A stretch of DNA of 64,000 bases from Karalla daura (taxonomy: Eukaryota > Chordata > Actinopteri > Chaetodontiformes > Leiognathidae), in contig CM055192.1 in the NCBI GenBank assembly GCA_029224185.1, positions 20,672,739 through 20,736,738 on the forward strand, written 5' to 3'. A model generated the notes under the pieces. It was not told the origin of the DNA, did no database searches, and worked only from the letters and a program-made list of their open reading frames with translations. Both the position numbers and the translations under genes were made by a program. How positions within the stretch are numbered: position 1 is the first letter of the stretch; each line of letters starts with the position of its first letter. Positions 53,746 through 64,000 of this stretch are shown piece after piece.

Positions 53746-55827
53746 CTTCACTGTATTTGTGCGATGACTTGAAATTGCAGCCCTGAGGTCCATATTTCCA
53801 GGTATTTCTCTGCAGGGTTCATCAGAGCTGAAATGTCACCCTCAACAAAACCAAATTACTTTACAAACGCCTTCCAGGAATGTGTTCGGCCATGACGTTC
53901 AAGATATTCTCTGTAGCACCTGGGAGATGACACATTTTTTTTCCCACCTCCGATTTGATTTCTTAGAACCTGTGGCTATCAGACACACTGTAGGTTAAGG
54001 TTAAGGTCTCTTGCTATCAGTTTGTTTACCTGGATCGCATAGTTTGCCTATTATGGCAGTAAGACGTATTGATCAGTGACAGCACATGTAGATGTCAGTC
54101 ACAGGATGTATATTCTCCTTGAGGTTCTTTATTTTGCAGAAAACACAGCTTAATAAGTAAATCGAAATAATCTTGTTATGAGTCATCATCATAGAGAGAA
54201 ACCAGCTATTTAACCTGATTGCTTTTGATAATGGTGACATTTTAAACTCCCTCCATCTTTACCATATCATATCTTTGGCATAGATGTGATTTTCCATCAT
54301 TGCATCTCCTGTGAAGAGCTAGGATGGTAGTTTGTAGAAGCTGTGATCTACAGTACATACTGCTGTCGTTTACAAGGCTTTACATGGTAAATTACCACCA
54401 AGGGACTCCTCTGGTTACATTTCACACTGTCAGATCACAGGACATTTGTGGTATCTCTACTTCCACATTGCACTTGGCCTCTGGAAAAATATGGAGGTGC
54501 ATTATCTCATTTCACTTGAACACTTTAAGAGCCTGTACATTTGCATGTGAGCTACACATTTTTCATAATTAATGAACATGTGAGATATGTGTCTTTTAAC
54601 TGTCACTCTAGGTATTAATAATATTTAAAACCTCTTCCCCTCTGTTTGTAATTTTGTCCGTATCGTATTTTCGGTTAGAGTGCAGATAAAATTGGGCAAT
54701 TTTCATCTTTCTATTACCCTTAACTTGCATTAAGCTCCAAGTTTCTATGGCGACAACCAGCCCTGTGAAGTGGTGTTGGGTGATGTGCGAGGGATTATCT
54801 TTATTTTATCTCTCTATGCACCCAGAGGGAAGAAGCGGAGCTGCAGGCCATACGGCACGATGGGTAATTACAGCACTGGATTGAATGCTTTGCTGGTTTT
54901 TATCCAGAGTTTCTAAAACTGTGACACCTTTCTGTGCGCTTCCACCCCTCTGTCTGTGACAGCCTTAATGAGGAGATAGTAGGGAAAGGAAATTTCCATT
55001 CTGTATGATATGCTAATAGAAAAATTCCGTAAAGCGGTGTAACCCTGCCTATAGAGATTTTACTATAAAGCAAACTCAAGGTAGAGCTGTGATTTCTCTG
55101 AGTGTGTGTGTGTTTGCACACTGAGCAGCTGCAGTCATTGAGCAGCAATGTCAGCGTTTGTAACTCCTCTTTGTTAATTCTTCTTTTATCACAAACCCAC
55201 CTCACACCTTGGCCCCCACGCTGCCACGGCACACAGAGGAGTCAGACCAGCTCTATTTGCTCTTCCAAAGTGCAGTTGCCTGAAATTGAAATATCTTATC
55301 AGGTTTGAGCAGACTGGGCCAAAGCACCTAGAATTTGGTGTTTACATGCTAATGAGGGGATTCTGTATAAACTGTTTAACCAGTTGAAGAGTCTGTGTCT
55401 TTGTTGGCAGTTGTCCTGCAGCACAGTAGCTCTGCACGCCCAGTTTCGTTTCCATTGTTTTTGGCCCTGCTTAAGAACAAAAGTCATTTGTACTTTATAA
55501 TTGAAAGAGGGTCCGCCAAGTTTTACTTAGGGGGAACCAACTTTATTAATTTTTCAGTAGTTTATTTTATGCGCGCAGTTACATCATCAATGAATTAAAG
55601 CAGGTGGGGTCATCCATTGGTGCAGGATTCATCATTACCTGTCTCACCCGTAGTGGGAAAGTAAATAAAGTAGATTTCCTCTAATACAGTTACTTTAATA
55701 ATGAAACCTATAGGAGACTATTTCTCTGAGGTACTTGCCTTGTTTGGAAAAGATAAGGTAAGGTTTTTGTACTTTAAATGAGAGGTTGATAGTGGACTTT
55801 TCTTTCCTTGCTTTATCACAGGGGCCA

Positions 55828-55985
55828 TATTCACACCATTCGCTCACACACATACAGCCTGAGGGAACTGGAGTACCCAGTCAACCCCCGAATGCATAGA
55901 AGAAGGCCATCGGTTCAATCAGGTTGATATGACTTGAAAACTCAAAATCAAGGACCTCTAAGTGCCATACTTGAGCAAATCTTGC
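55828..55985 (-). repeat. Degenerate SINE-like repeat fragment (copy L)
   Basis: The fragment shows cacaccattcgctcacac, ggaactggagtacccag, ccatcggttcaatcagg and a final ttgcaccactgga that resembles the tRNA-like head. The middle carries a deletion. Confidence 0.5.
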
Positions 55986-57830
55986 ACCACTGGATTAAAA
56001 GTATTCCGTCTTTAAGTCTACAACATAATGCATCAGTTGTTGGATCTCAATTATCTTGAAAAAATAGAACAAATTCCACTATTGTCGCCCCTTCCCCTTA
56101 TTTGAAGGTACATTCACTCCTCCAGGTTCTGGCATTTTCACTGGGCATTATTCATCTATTTTGTGCAAGTAGGGGACTTTTAAAATGACTGCAATACACT
56201 TCAACTTAATCTACCGTTTTGACATCTGTTATACCTTTCTTTTTTGCAGCATGAGTTGAGATGTGTTTGTACATCAGACCTCCTAAGGCGGCACTCCAAC
56301 TCGGACAGATGCACGACTGCTGTGATCAAATACGCGAAAATCTGTCAGCGGAGGCACAGAAGCATTCGATTAATCATCCTGACAGCCGCATGAATCACAA
56401 ATGTTCAGAAACCAGAATTTGTCAAATATGGAGGCTGCACATTTGTTTTCAGGGCTCGTTAGCTGTACTACAAAACTCACAGATGCATCCTATAACTAAA
56501 GCTACTGTAACAGTAGACGAAATACAAGTGCTACGAAATCCTTCTTGTCATCGCTGTTGAAAACTTTTTCAGAAAGTAAACTTGGTTGTCCTGAATGTTG
56601 CGGTGACAGTTTATCCCCAGATAATACCAGTGGTTTATTTCTCTGAAGTTATGTGGAGGTGTGCTTGCTGACAGAGAAAATGAAAAAAAAAAGAAATGAA
56701 CAATGCTATGAAAAGAAAATGTCACTGTTTTTCTTCTCTTTTTTTAGGAGTTTCAGCACAACAAAAACACAGCAACTCTCAAATTTATGCACCAGCGGCA
56801 AAAGTAGCAGTTTTTTTGTTTTTTATTTGTTGCTTTCTTTCCGAATAGATTCGCAACCGAAAAAAAAAAATCAATTTGGATGAAAGTCTTTGCTTTGACA
56901 ACTGCAATTACTGCCAGCATTTAGTTTCACAACAACTTTTCAATATATTCCCCTGTGCTAATTTGTGATTTACTTTGAATGGCCACATGTCACACTCAGC
57001 TGTGGCAGTGGATCAGCCAACCAAGAAAAATATAGCAGAAAGTTCAGCTGCCCTGTTGTAATGATGGGCTATAGGGCATATGGCAAAACAAACTGAAACC
57101 AGAAAAAAAAACAGATAATGAAAATGTTTTATGATGATTTATTTTGAAAAATGTTAACATGGTGATTCATTAGCAATAATTTATATTGCAACAATTAATT
57201 CTGTCAAACACCCCCCAAATAAATCTGCTAATTGTCACTTCTAATATAGTCTAAAATAACATATTGTGTTGTGCTTCTCCAGGTTGATTCTGTGAAAACT
57301 GTGGTTTTGGATCCCACATTACAGCCTCACTTGAATCACACGTGCCTTAGCACCTAAAGGAAACATCATTGGAGACCCTGCTCAAAATCTTTCAACGCAT
57401 ATTTTGAAATAATAAAATGATTGAGTGTTGTTGCAGCAATGCTGATAATTAAGAGAGGGACCGACCTACAGACAGATCGATAGGCACAACCTCCTTGACA
57501 CAGCTAACCATCATGTGAGAGGACGGCACAAATACGAGCTGGAATGATGTGACACCTGTAGCTCTGTAATTGGTCGGTTGCAATGATAGATAATATTAAT
57601 TATGCTGTAAGAGACACATCACCAACACAGCAATATCAGATAAACCAGCAGTTAGAGACCGAATGGGCTATGCTATGGCTGTGCTATGCTAGGAATTTTC
57701 TTCAGAAATTGAAACAATTGTCAAAATGTCATATCCATCCATTCATCCATTATCTTTGTATCACATGGTATGAACATCCCTACTTCAGTGTGACTAGAGG
57801 TTCTAGCAATGTATGCGGTGTGTAGCGTAG

Positions 57831-57867
57831 TAGAAATAATAATAATATATAATAATAATGATAATCT
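57831..57867. repeat. (AAT)n-rich tract
   Basis: An imperfect run of aat/ata units, about 37 bp long. Confidence 0.75.
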
Positions 57868-57989
57868 TTTTAAGAATACCTGATTGCATCAAAGTACCTG
57901 GAAGTCCAGTACTAAGCAAGGAGCAGAGCGCCATGCAATGCTCCTCCATTAGGAATGATTTCAGCTTTTCATGCCACAGTGATGTGTTG

Positions 57990-58680
57990 TCTTTACCACA
58001 GAGACATAGACGCCGCTCATCATAATTGGTGCAATTAATTCTCTTATGCATGCAACGCCGTGTAACACTTCAAAACCAATTACTGTCAGTCGGTGCAATT
58101 CTCTCCATGAAAACGCCAAGGCTAAAACATGAAATGATTGTCTCTCCGCAGTTTAAATGACTTTTCCCACAACTGCTCCGTGTCCTTCAACTCAACTTTC
58201 CATATAAAACCACTGCTAGCGAAAGCACTTCATAAAAACACTCAGCAGGAGGAAGTCCACCTCATTGCCCTCGGCACAGCCCTCCAATATAACCTCGACT
58301 TCATCTCGCAGCAGAGGCGGCTGTTTGATATTCCCCACCACAAATGAAACATATTCCCGTGTTTTGCCGGAGCGACTCGTCTCTGCCCTCTGGTTTGATT
58401 CGAGAGTGCCTCTGCTCCATCTTTATGCAAAGCACACTGATGAGGCAGCCACTTATCATTAGGTGACTGCTGTTGTTATACATCAAGGTTTCATGTTATC
58501 AGCTAATATATGCATTATTAATCTGGACGTGGCGCCGCACTATGTCTTTATGCATGCCCATTAGCTGGGAGAGGTATTAATTCCAGCCCACGCCAACAAA
58601 TCCTCATCAGGGGAAAGAGCATGTCACACGCGACCGTTGTCAGCCAGAGGATATTGTGATATGACTTTCTCGGTTTATCT
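57990..58680. promoter_or_regulatory. CNE-like block with POU/SOX-type sites
   Basis: About 690 bp of unique sequence. A SOX:POU-like composite, CATCTTTATGCAAAG, lies at 58418-58432. Further octamer-like words are tatatgcattattaat (about 58507), tttatgcatgcccatt (about 58547) and ttatgcatgcaacg (about 58044). ATTA words include cataattggtgcaattaatt and cacttatcattaggtg. The density of POU-type words is higher here than anywhere else I noticed in the window. Confidence 0.4.
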
Positions 58681-59391
58681 TGTGTAAAAATAAATAAATA
58701 AATTGATGAATTTATTCTCATGTGAGGCAATGTCCAATGTCTAGAGCAGACGTGTTCCCCATCAGCATTCAGCAAGTGTGGAGGAAGACAAATTAAAGCA
58801 ACATTAAAGTAGTTTCCATCATTTCACCCAAAAGAAATATGAGGTTTATATTCTACTGAAAAATGGTGTCCGGAAAATATCATCACTTTCTAAATGAAAG
58901 TTGGATTTATGACACCTCGTGATGCAGATATATATTCATATTTCTTCATCAGATTTCAACCATTGATTTTGTGGAACTTGACAACATTATCAGGTTATGA
59001 TGAATTCCTCCTAAATAATGAAATAATGTTGATCCAGCAGATTATTAATTTATGTCAAAGCAGTGCTAAATAAGGACACACAAGGCCAGTCACAGTCTGC
59101 TGACAATGATGTTTTCAGATTTTGACCAAATATATTGAACTGTGACATAAGGAAAATATCGTACTACTTGTTGAATACTCTAATTTATGGATTGTCGGTT
59201 TCACAATAAGCTGTTTCATCACTATGTAGAGGAATAATAGTATTAATGGCTTCTCTCACAACCTAAAATTAGTTAACTGTGGTGTGATGATTGAGAACAA
59301 AATTAGTAGTATTTATATTGTTTCAGTCACAGCTCTATTAAGTGACTATTGACTGGAAATGAAGAGTTTGCTGAAGAAATAGCTGCTTCTA

Positions 59392-59491
59392 TCCATCCAT
59401 GAATTATCGTACCTGCTTTGTACCAGCTAGTGTTGCAGGGGAGTGCTGGAGCAGGAAACACACCCTGGACATGTAGACACCCCACTGCAGG

Positions 59492-59560
<69 letters not shown>

Positions 59561-59695
59561 ATACTCTCACACTCACCTAGGGGTAATTTAGAGTCTGAAA
59601 TTGCTGTAGATTTGCATATTTTTGGACTGTGTGAGGAAAACCCATTCGCACACACAGAGAACATGCAAACACACAGAATGGCCTTTGGTCTATTT
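59392..59695 (-). repeat. SINE-like repeat with 66-bp CA tract (copy M)
   Basis: The order of blocks is tctatccatccatg, ggagtgctggagcagg, acaccctggacatg, a perfect CA tract (59493-59558), actctcacactcacctagg, tagagtctgaaattg, tttttggactgtgtgagg and gagaacatgcaaac. Only the head is missing. The CA tract is at the same place as in copies B and C. Confidence 0.7.
59493..59558. repeat. (CA)33 microsatellite
   Basis: A perfect 66-bp tract, the longest dinucleotide repeat in the window, inside SINE-like copy M. Confidence 0.95.
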
Positions 59696-60129
59696 TGCTC
59701 CTCCTTTGTTTCTCTTTAATCCCTGAGTTTGTTCCTCTCCATCTCCCAGTGTCAGCGCCCCTGCTCATATTTTACAGTTTTTCTGGTGTTTGGACTTTTG
59801 TTAGATCCAGTTTTCTCCCTTGTTTTGTTTCTGCAATTTGGGTGCTTTAATAAAACTACAAAAGGTGTACCATCCACTCAGCTTTGATTGGTCTATTATT
59901 CCCACAGGGTTGCATAACACTTACGCCTGGAGTTTGGCTTGTGGAGAAACTGTAATAGTCTGTTCCTGGTGCCAAAAAAGTTGTTAGTGCTTGACTTATA
60001 GATCAAATGGGATAAAACAAGAAAAGACACAAAGCGGTTATCTTTGGTTGGCTTTCAACACACTATATCATATCATCAAACTTACAGTTTAAGAGTATCA
60101 TGATTATCCTTATGGTCCGAAAGTGTGTT

Positions 60130-60352
60130 TCCAGTTTCCAACACAGTCCAAAAACATACATGTTTAGGTCAAATGAGAGCATGGAGTCTGACAGTGAATG
60201 GTGTGTGTGTATATGTATGTGTGTGTGTGCTTTTTGCACACAAGGCTGCATTACCTGCCTTCACCCTACAGTATGTGCACTGGGATTGGCTCCAGCAGAG
60301 CCCCGTGACACCGGTGAGCTGTAAAGCGGGTTAAGAAACTGGATGGATGGAT
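60130..60352 (+). repeat. SINE-like repeat, tail-complete (copy N)
   Basis: It reads cagtccaaaaacatacatg, a TG-rich stretch after agtgaatgg (60199-60230), ctgccttcaccctac, gggattggctccagcag, gtaaagcgggttaag and an actggatggatggat tail. This is the best preserved tail in the window. Confidence 0.7.
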
Positions 60353-62043
60353 TTGACATTTTGCGAGCAATTCCGAGAGTCTATAAATAGTGTTTTATCC
60401 TTTGAGGTATTACTCAGGCTGCCTGTTGTAGTCTGAACAGGGGTGGCATCCTTGTAGTACTTAATAATCCCTCCCAAGATTTGCAAACAGAGTTGCACGT
60501 TATACGGCGGTGGTAAGCAGCCGATGATACGCAGCATTAGAGACGGAGCGAGGAACAGAGAGGCAGAGGGAGAGAGAGAGAGGGAGGACTGAGCTGCAGA
60601 TTTTGAAGCTGTTGCTCTGTGTTATGTGTCGTGTTGAAGCAGATTGGAGAGGAGAGGAGGAGGTGTCCAAGGGCAGGGAAAAGCTGAAAGCCCCCGGGGT
60701 TGAGGAGGGGGTTGTGTCAGCCACATGCTCCTGCCGGTTCTCTCCGAGCCAAGCCTTTTGTTATGCTGATTTCCTCTGCCTTTTGTCCAAGACTCTGATG
60801 GAGAGTGTATGTGTGTGTGTGTGTGAGAGTGTGTGAGGGAGAACAAAACAGAGAAGGGACCTGACAGAGTTTGCAACTTACTTCAGGCAGGATGTAGAGT
60901 ATCATTCATTTTGCTTGTACCTAAATGGTGTCGTGGGGATGTAGAGTATCAATAATCATGTAAGATTCAGGGGTAATTAAAGCTGTATTGCTTACTCAAT
61001 ACATACATTGTTCAAATACCGTTGAGCCCAGTGAGAGAGTTGTTGATCCAACTCTTTTATCTGTCAAGCTGATGTTTGTATTATTTTGTTTCGCTGGATT
61101 TATTTATTTCTTTATTGTATTCTTTATCATTCAGTCTTACTAATATAAGCAGCTTTCCATGGGCAGGTGCACTGGCATCACATCCAGCTATATGATGACA
61201 GTTATTGGTCCAGAAAGAAAATTTGACTCATTCAACGGTGACATTATTCACGCTGGGGGTGACAGCAAGTTCAATATAGGGGACATAAAAAAGGCAATAC
61301 ATCGCAAAGCAGTCATGAACAGTGACGAAGGGAGAGCGGTTCGTGGGGAGATGTGATGTTTGGAGAAATTGGCGGGAAGCAGGTCGAGCATTCGTCACTC
61401 ACAGAGAAGATGATGAAGAGGAGGCTGAGAGGATGGTGAGGAAACAGTTGGAACATCCAGATACTGTTGTCCCTGCTCTCTGTGCAGCTAAATGTAAGAC
61501 AAAGCTAGTAATGACACAATTGATATATCATATCAACATCATCAGTTGAATAGCATTACTGGCTCTGGGCTTCATTCTGCTCTTGGTTTTTACCTGATAA
61601 AAGGAAGTTTTTCCTCAACTGCTTGTTCACATGTGGGATTTGTTGGGTGTATCAGCAACTTCTCCAGTATAGTCAATGTAATTGACCCGGATTTGTTCCT
61701 TTGGACTTTGCCTGTCTCAGCATTTTTGGATACCTCTGTTTGAACCTCTCTGGCACCTACATGAAAGACTTTGCCAACTGACAACTGCTGCATTTCAGAG
61801 TCCTCTTATCTGCCATTATATACTTTTAAAAAATCATTTTCATGATTAACTATGATAATGTTTTTGGTTCTTAAATACCAAATACCAAAAAGACAGAAAC
61901 ATTTCTTTATACTATCACACTTTCTGTGTCACATCCAGAAAATGTTTTGTTTCAAAACACTCAACATCTTAATCAATTGGCAAATGACCCATTTTATGAG
62001 TCTGATAGATAGATTATGGTGGATTAGACTATTTATAGACTCT

Positions 62044-62226
62044 GGTATTTCCTAAAAGACAGAAACGAGGAAGAATGAAAGAGAGCAAAAACGAGAGTGA
62101 AAGAAATGGAGAAGAGAGGGAGAAGCAGGTGGCAGAAGTGAAACTGATCAAAAGATAGTAGACACTAGTGTAACAGACACACACGCGCACACACAAAGAG
62201 AGAGAGAGAGGGGGAGAGACAGAGAG
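62044..62226. repeat. Purine-rich tract upstream of the promoter
   Basis: Mostly A and G from 62044 to 62130 and again at 62196-62226, where a GA run (agagagagagagaggggg) lies about 45 bp before the CRE. GA-rich tracts are frequent next to vertebrate promoters. A regulatory role here is inferred. Confidence 0.55.
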
Positions 62227-62272
62227 GATGATGACAGAAGGTGTCCCTCTCCCCAGAGTCCAACCCCAATTG

Positions 62273-62280
62273 TGACGTCA
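62273..62280. promoter_or_regulatory. Palindromic CRE (TGACGTCA)
   Basis: The eight bases are a perfect match to the consensus CREB/ATF site. It sits about 650 bp upstream of the coding start at the beginning of the CpG-rich block, and a second CRE-like half follows three bases later. Full CREs inside CpG-island promoters are often functional, but binding here is an inference. Confidence 0.5.
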
Positions 62281-62532
62281 CATGACGCACCACACAAAAC
62301 AAGCCGCTCTCAGCTGAGCGCTTCACTCGCTCACTGACACACATACACTCACACACACACACAAGCACACAGATACACACGCTCACATAGCCTCTCGCGA
62401 CGCAGCATCCTCACACATAGCTGCCTCATCTCGACCTCCAAACCCGGACATAGGCTCAGTTTCCGTTCGGTGGACCCCACAAAAAAGCCACAGACTGCCC
62501 CCCACTACCACCACATCCAAAACAAGCAGCAG

Positions 62533-62538
62533 ATGTGA
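62533..62538 (+). other. Start-stop upstream ORF (ATGTGA)
   Basis: This ATG is followed directly by TGA, the minimal start-stop element. It is the first ATG in the presumed leader after about 62400. It matters only if the transcription start lies upstream of 62533. Such elements are known to stall scanning ribosomes and lower downstream initiation. Confidence 0.35.
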
Positions 62539-62870
62539 CAGAAGAGGAGAGGAGGCGGAGAGAGAGAGAGAAACTCAATCCCCTCCACCCCTCCCTCCCT
62601 CCTTCCCTCTGCCGGGAGGAGGACAATACCCAGGCTGCGGTGTAAGAGGGTCAGGCTTTGTCCCTCACCCCAGCATCCCGCTGCAGGAGCCTTGAGGACG
62701 CGCTGACACACTGACCCGCAGCTCCGAGACGCACAAAGACGCTCAAAAGACGCTGAAAGACGCGCTTAGAGCCACACGCACTTGCTGCGCTCTTTTACGC
62801 ACCGCGGTTCAGTACCTGGACAGCTCCGGCGCCTCTTGCGCGCAAAAGCCTCTGTGCGCACTGCGCGTCC

Positions 62871-62882
62871 ATGTCCGCGTAG
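62871..62882 (+). other. Three-codon upstream ORF before the main ATG
   Basis: The ATG at 62871 reads Met-Ser-Ala and then stops at 62880-62882, 49 bases before the chosen coding start at 62932. It is the only ATG between the start-stop element at 62533 and the main start, and is in a different frame from it. Its Kozak context is weak (T at -3). Confidence 0.4.
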
Positions 62883-62931
62883 ACTCCCGCGCCGGTTCTC
62901 TTTGGTCCTGGTTGGAAACCTCGAACCACAG

Positions 62932-63140
62932 ATGCAGATGCAGCCGCAGATCCAGTTTTCCTTCCAGCCGGGCGGCTCCGGGACGCAGAGCAGCGCTGTG
63001 TCCGGGCTCCAGCAGGAACAGCTGGGGGAGAAGCAGCTCTTCGAGAAGTTCTGGAAAGGGACCTTCAAGGCTGTGGCCACACCGAGGCCGGAGAGCGTCA
63101 TTGTGGCCAGCATCACCGCCCACCGCAGGAGAGTGACCAG
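62932..63140 (+). CDS. First coding exon of an unidentified gene (partial, 5' end)
   Basis: This is the only coding exon I can support. The first ATG in the frame is at 62932, with a second at 62938, and 69 codons follow before a canonical donor (CAG|gtgaga) at 63140/63141 leaves a phase-2 AG. The frame meets a stop soon after the donor, as expected for an exon end. Residues 1-30 are rich in Gln, Gly and Ser (start MQMQPQIQFSFQPGGSG). Residues 31-60 look like an ordered segment (EKQLFEKFWKGTFKAVATP, then RPESVIVASITA). The last residues are basic (HRRRVTR). No signal peptide, membrane span or catalytic motif is visible. The exon lies in a CpG-rich island and its third positions are GC-rich, unlike the AT-rich flanks. 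Neither ATG has a strong Kozak context (C at -3, C at +4). The family is not recognised, and the remaining exons must lie beyond 64,000. A non-AUG start upstream cannot be excluded because the frame stays open back to about 62782. Confidence 0.78.
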
Positions 63141-63439
63141 GTGAGAAGCTCCTCCACTGATATCTGCAAAAAATACCTGCTTATTGCTGTCAACTGTTTC
63201 ACTTGTGTGTAAATATCGGTCACAGCTCATGTGCGTGTATAGAAAACACCAGCAGGTGGTTGAGAAGTGACTATTATTTGTGCATAAGTGTTTAGGGTGT
63301 CCCAAGCCTCTGAACTCTCCCACATCTGTTGCTTTCTTAAACCTTATACAAAGAAGTTTATAATTCTCCCATACAGCTATTATTTTATTTGTTTAATACT
63401 CCATGGTGTTTGCTGGTGTCTGCTGGTGTCTATCTCCAG

Positions 63440-63600
63440 CTTATATATAGTGAAGACAGGTGTATCGAAGGGCAAACACACCATTAACTCTCACATTCCC
63501 GCCTAGAGGCAAATTAGACTCTCCAGTTTACCTTAGCACATGTCTTTTGGACAGTGGGAAGAAACTGGAGTACCCAGAGAAAACCAGTCCATCTCATTTG
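63440..63600 (-). repeat. SINE-like repeat fragment in intron 1 (copy O)
   Basis: The blocks caccattaactctcacattc, gcaaattagactctccag, tcttttggacagtggg and ggagtacccagagaaaacc are in family order. The head is truncated. Confidence 0.65.
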
Positions 63601-63609
63601 TCAGGATCA

Positions 63610-63730
63610 GAATCTGAATCAGAAGACTTTTATTGATCCCTGGAGGGAAATGGTCCTGTTCCATTTTCTCCTCCAGAACAGAGGGGTGGTATAGCATTGC
63701 TCCAAATATGATTAAGTTACAAAGCTATAA
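63610..63730. repeat. Probable 3' end of a non-LTR retrotransposon-like repeat
   Basis: The words gaatctgaatcagaagac, ttttattgatccctggag and ggaaatggtcctgttcc resemble the widely dispersed fish repeat end tttattgatccc...gggaaatt. No reverse transcriptase sequence is present, so the class is an inference. Confidence 0.4.
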
Positions 63731-63794
63731 TGGAAATGTGCAAAATGTGGGATGAATGGCAATTAGTGTAGATCAGCACGGTAGTGAGTGGTAG

Positions 63795-63960
63795 TTACAT
63801 TTACATTTCAAATGTAGTCATTTAACAGATGTTTGTATCCAAAGCGTAGGTGAAAAATATTCAAGCTATGTCATGAGAGACCATAGCATAGCAATAATTA
63901 CTACTCTATATATCCCTACCAAGGGATGAGAGTGTCATAGTGTACAAGCGCAGAGTTTGA
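63795..63960 (+). repeat. Dispersed teleost repeat fragment (atttacattt / catttaacagatg)
   Basis: The words acatttacattt, gtcatttaacagatgtttgt and atccaaagcg resemble a common teleost repeat that reads catttagcagacgcttttat followed by ccaaagcgac. The class and family are not assigned. Confidence 0.4.
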
Positions 63961-64000
63961 GAGTGAGCTCTATACATTTTTACAGATCAAAATCCAGTTC

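Larger units (their letters stand above)
52972..57989. other. Noncoding, mostly unique sequence
   Basis: Apart from the weak SINE-like relic at 53600, copy L and the AAT tract, it is AT-rich and unique. A catccattcatccattatc word at 57733 may be an isolated repeat tail. Confidence 0.5.
58681..62259. other. Noncoding sequence upstream of the promoter
   Basis: It holds SINE-like copies M and N. A purine-rich patch lies at 60541-60600, a GT run at 60812-60825, and a 14-bp direct duplication of gatgtagagtatca at 60891 and 60938. The GA-rich approach to the promoter begins at 62044. No exon is supported. Confidence 0.5.
62260..62931 (+). promoter_or_regulatory. CpG-rich promoter and 5' UTR region
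   Basis: CpG dinucleotides become frequent from about 62270 and peak between 62700 and 63140, in sharp contrast to the CpG-poor desert upstream. A perfect palindromic cAMP response element, TGACGTCA, lies at 62273-62280, followed by the CRE-like word TGACGCA at 62283-62289. A CA-rich stretch (62336-62390) and C-rich stretches (62578-62610) follow. The octamer AAAGACGC occurs three times at 10-bp spacing (62735, 62746, 62756). No convincing TATA box is seen, which fits a CpG-island promoter. The transcription start cannot be fixed, so the promoter/UTR boundary is open. The role is inferred from composition and from its position immediately before the coding exon. Confidence 0.62.
63141..64000 (+). 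other. Start of intron 1
   Basis: The intron opens with gtgaga after CAG. No acceptor followed by a convincing exon appears before the window ends. The interval holds a SINE-like fragment (63440-63600), a LINE-tail-like fragment (63610-63730), a third dispersed-repeat fragment (63795-63960) and a short direct duplication of tgctggtgtc at 63411-63431. Confidence 0.6.

Noticed and set aside
62766..63323. 185-codon minus-strand open frame across the promoter and exon
   Set aside because: It is the antisense shadow of a GC-rich coding exon and island. The sense exon has the better start, donor and composition.

Overview
The window looks like teleost fish nuclear DNA. The base composition is AT-rich. 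It is full of (CA)n/(TG)n, (AT)n and tetranucleotide microsatellites. At least fifteen full or partial copies of tRNA-headed, SINE-like repeats with a GATGGATGGA tail are scattered through it, together with an internally deleted Tc1-like transposon relic. No bacterial, viral or organellar gene structure is present. The species cannot be named from the sequence alone.

Layout. Positions 1-62,250 are a gene desert in which I can support no protein-coding exon. The many 60-200 codon open frames are low-complexity, repeat-derived or unrecognisable. The desert alternates between young repeats and long unique stretches that lack repeats, are locally richer in CpG and carry homeodomain-, POU- and SOX-like words (about 10.6, 15, 16.4, 24.8, 26.6-27.2, 35.5-37.1, 44, 47.7 and 58-58.7 kb). 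These stretches resemble the conserved noncoding elements that surround vertebrate developmental regulators, but conservation cannot be tested here.

From about 62.26 kb to 63.14 kb there is a CpG-rich, promoter-like island. It holds a palindromic CRE, a GA-rich and a CA-rich tract, two minimal upstream ORFs and then one convincing first coding exon on the + strand (62932-63140). That exon encodes a 69-residue N-terminus rich in Gln, Gly and Ser that turns basic, and ends at a good splice donor in phase 2. I could not assign a gene name. The rest of the window is intron 1, which carries more repeat fragments.

The simplest reading is one gene lying mostly to the right of the window, with a long 5' flanking region. 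I found no multi-gene system. The most notable non-genic structures are a 78-bp perfect palindrome formed where an ATCT tract meets an AGAT tract, a 34-bp perfect AT-rich palindrome, repeated association of CA/TG microsatellites with one segment of the SINE-like repeat, and a SOX:POU-like composite site.
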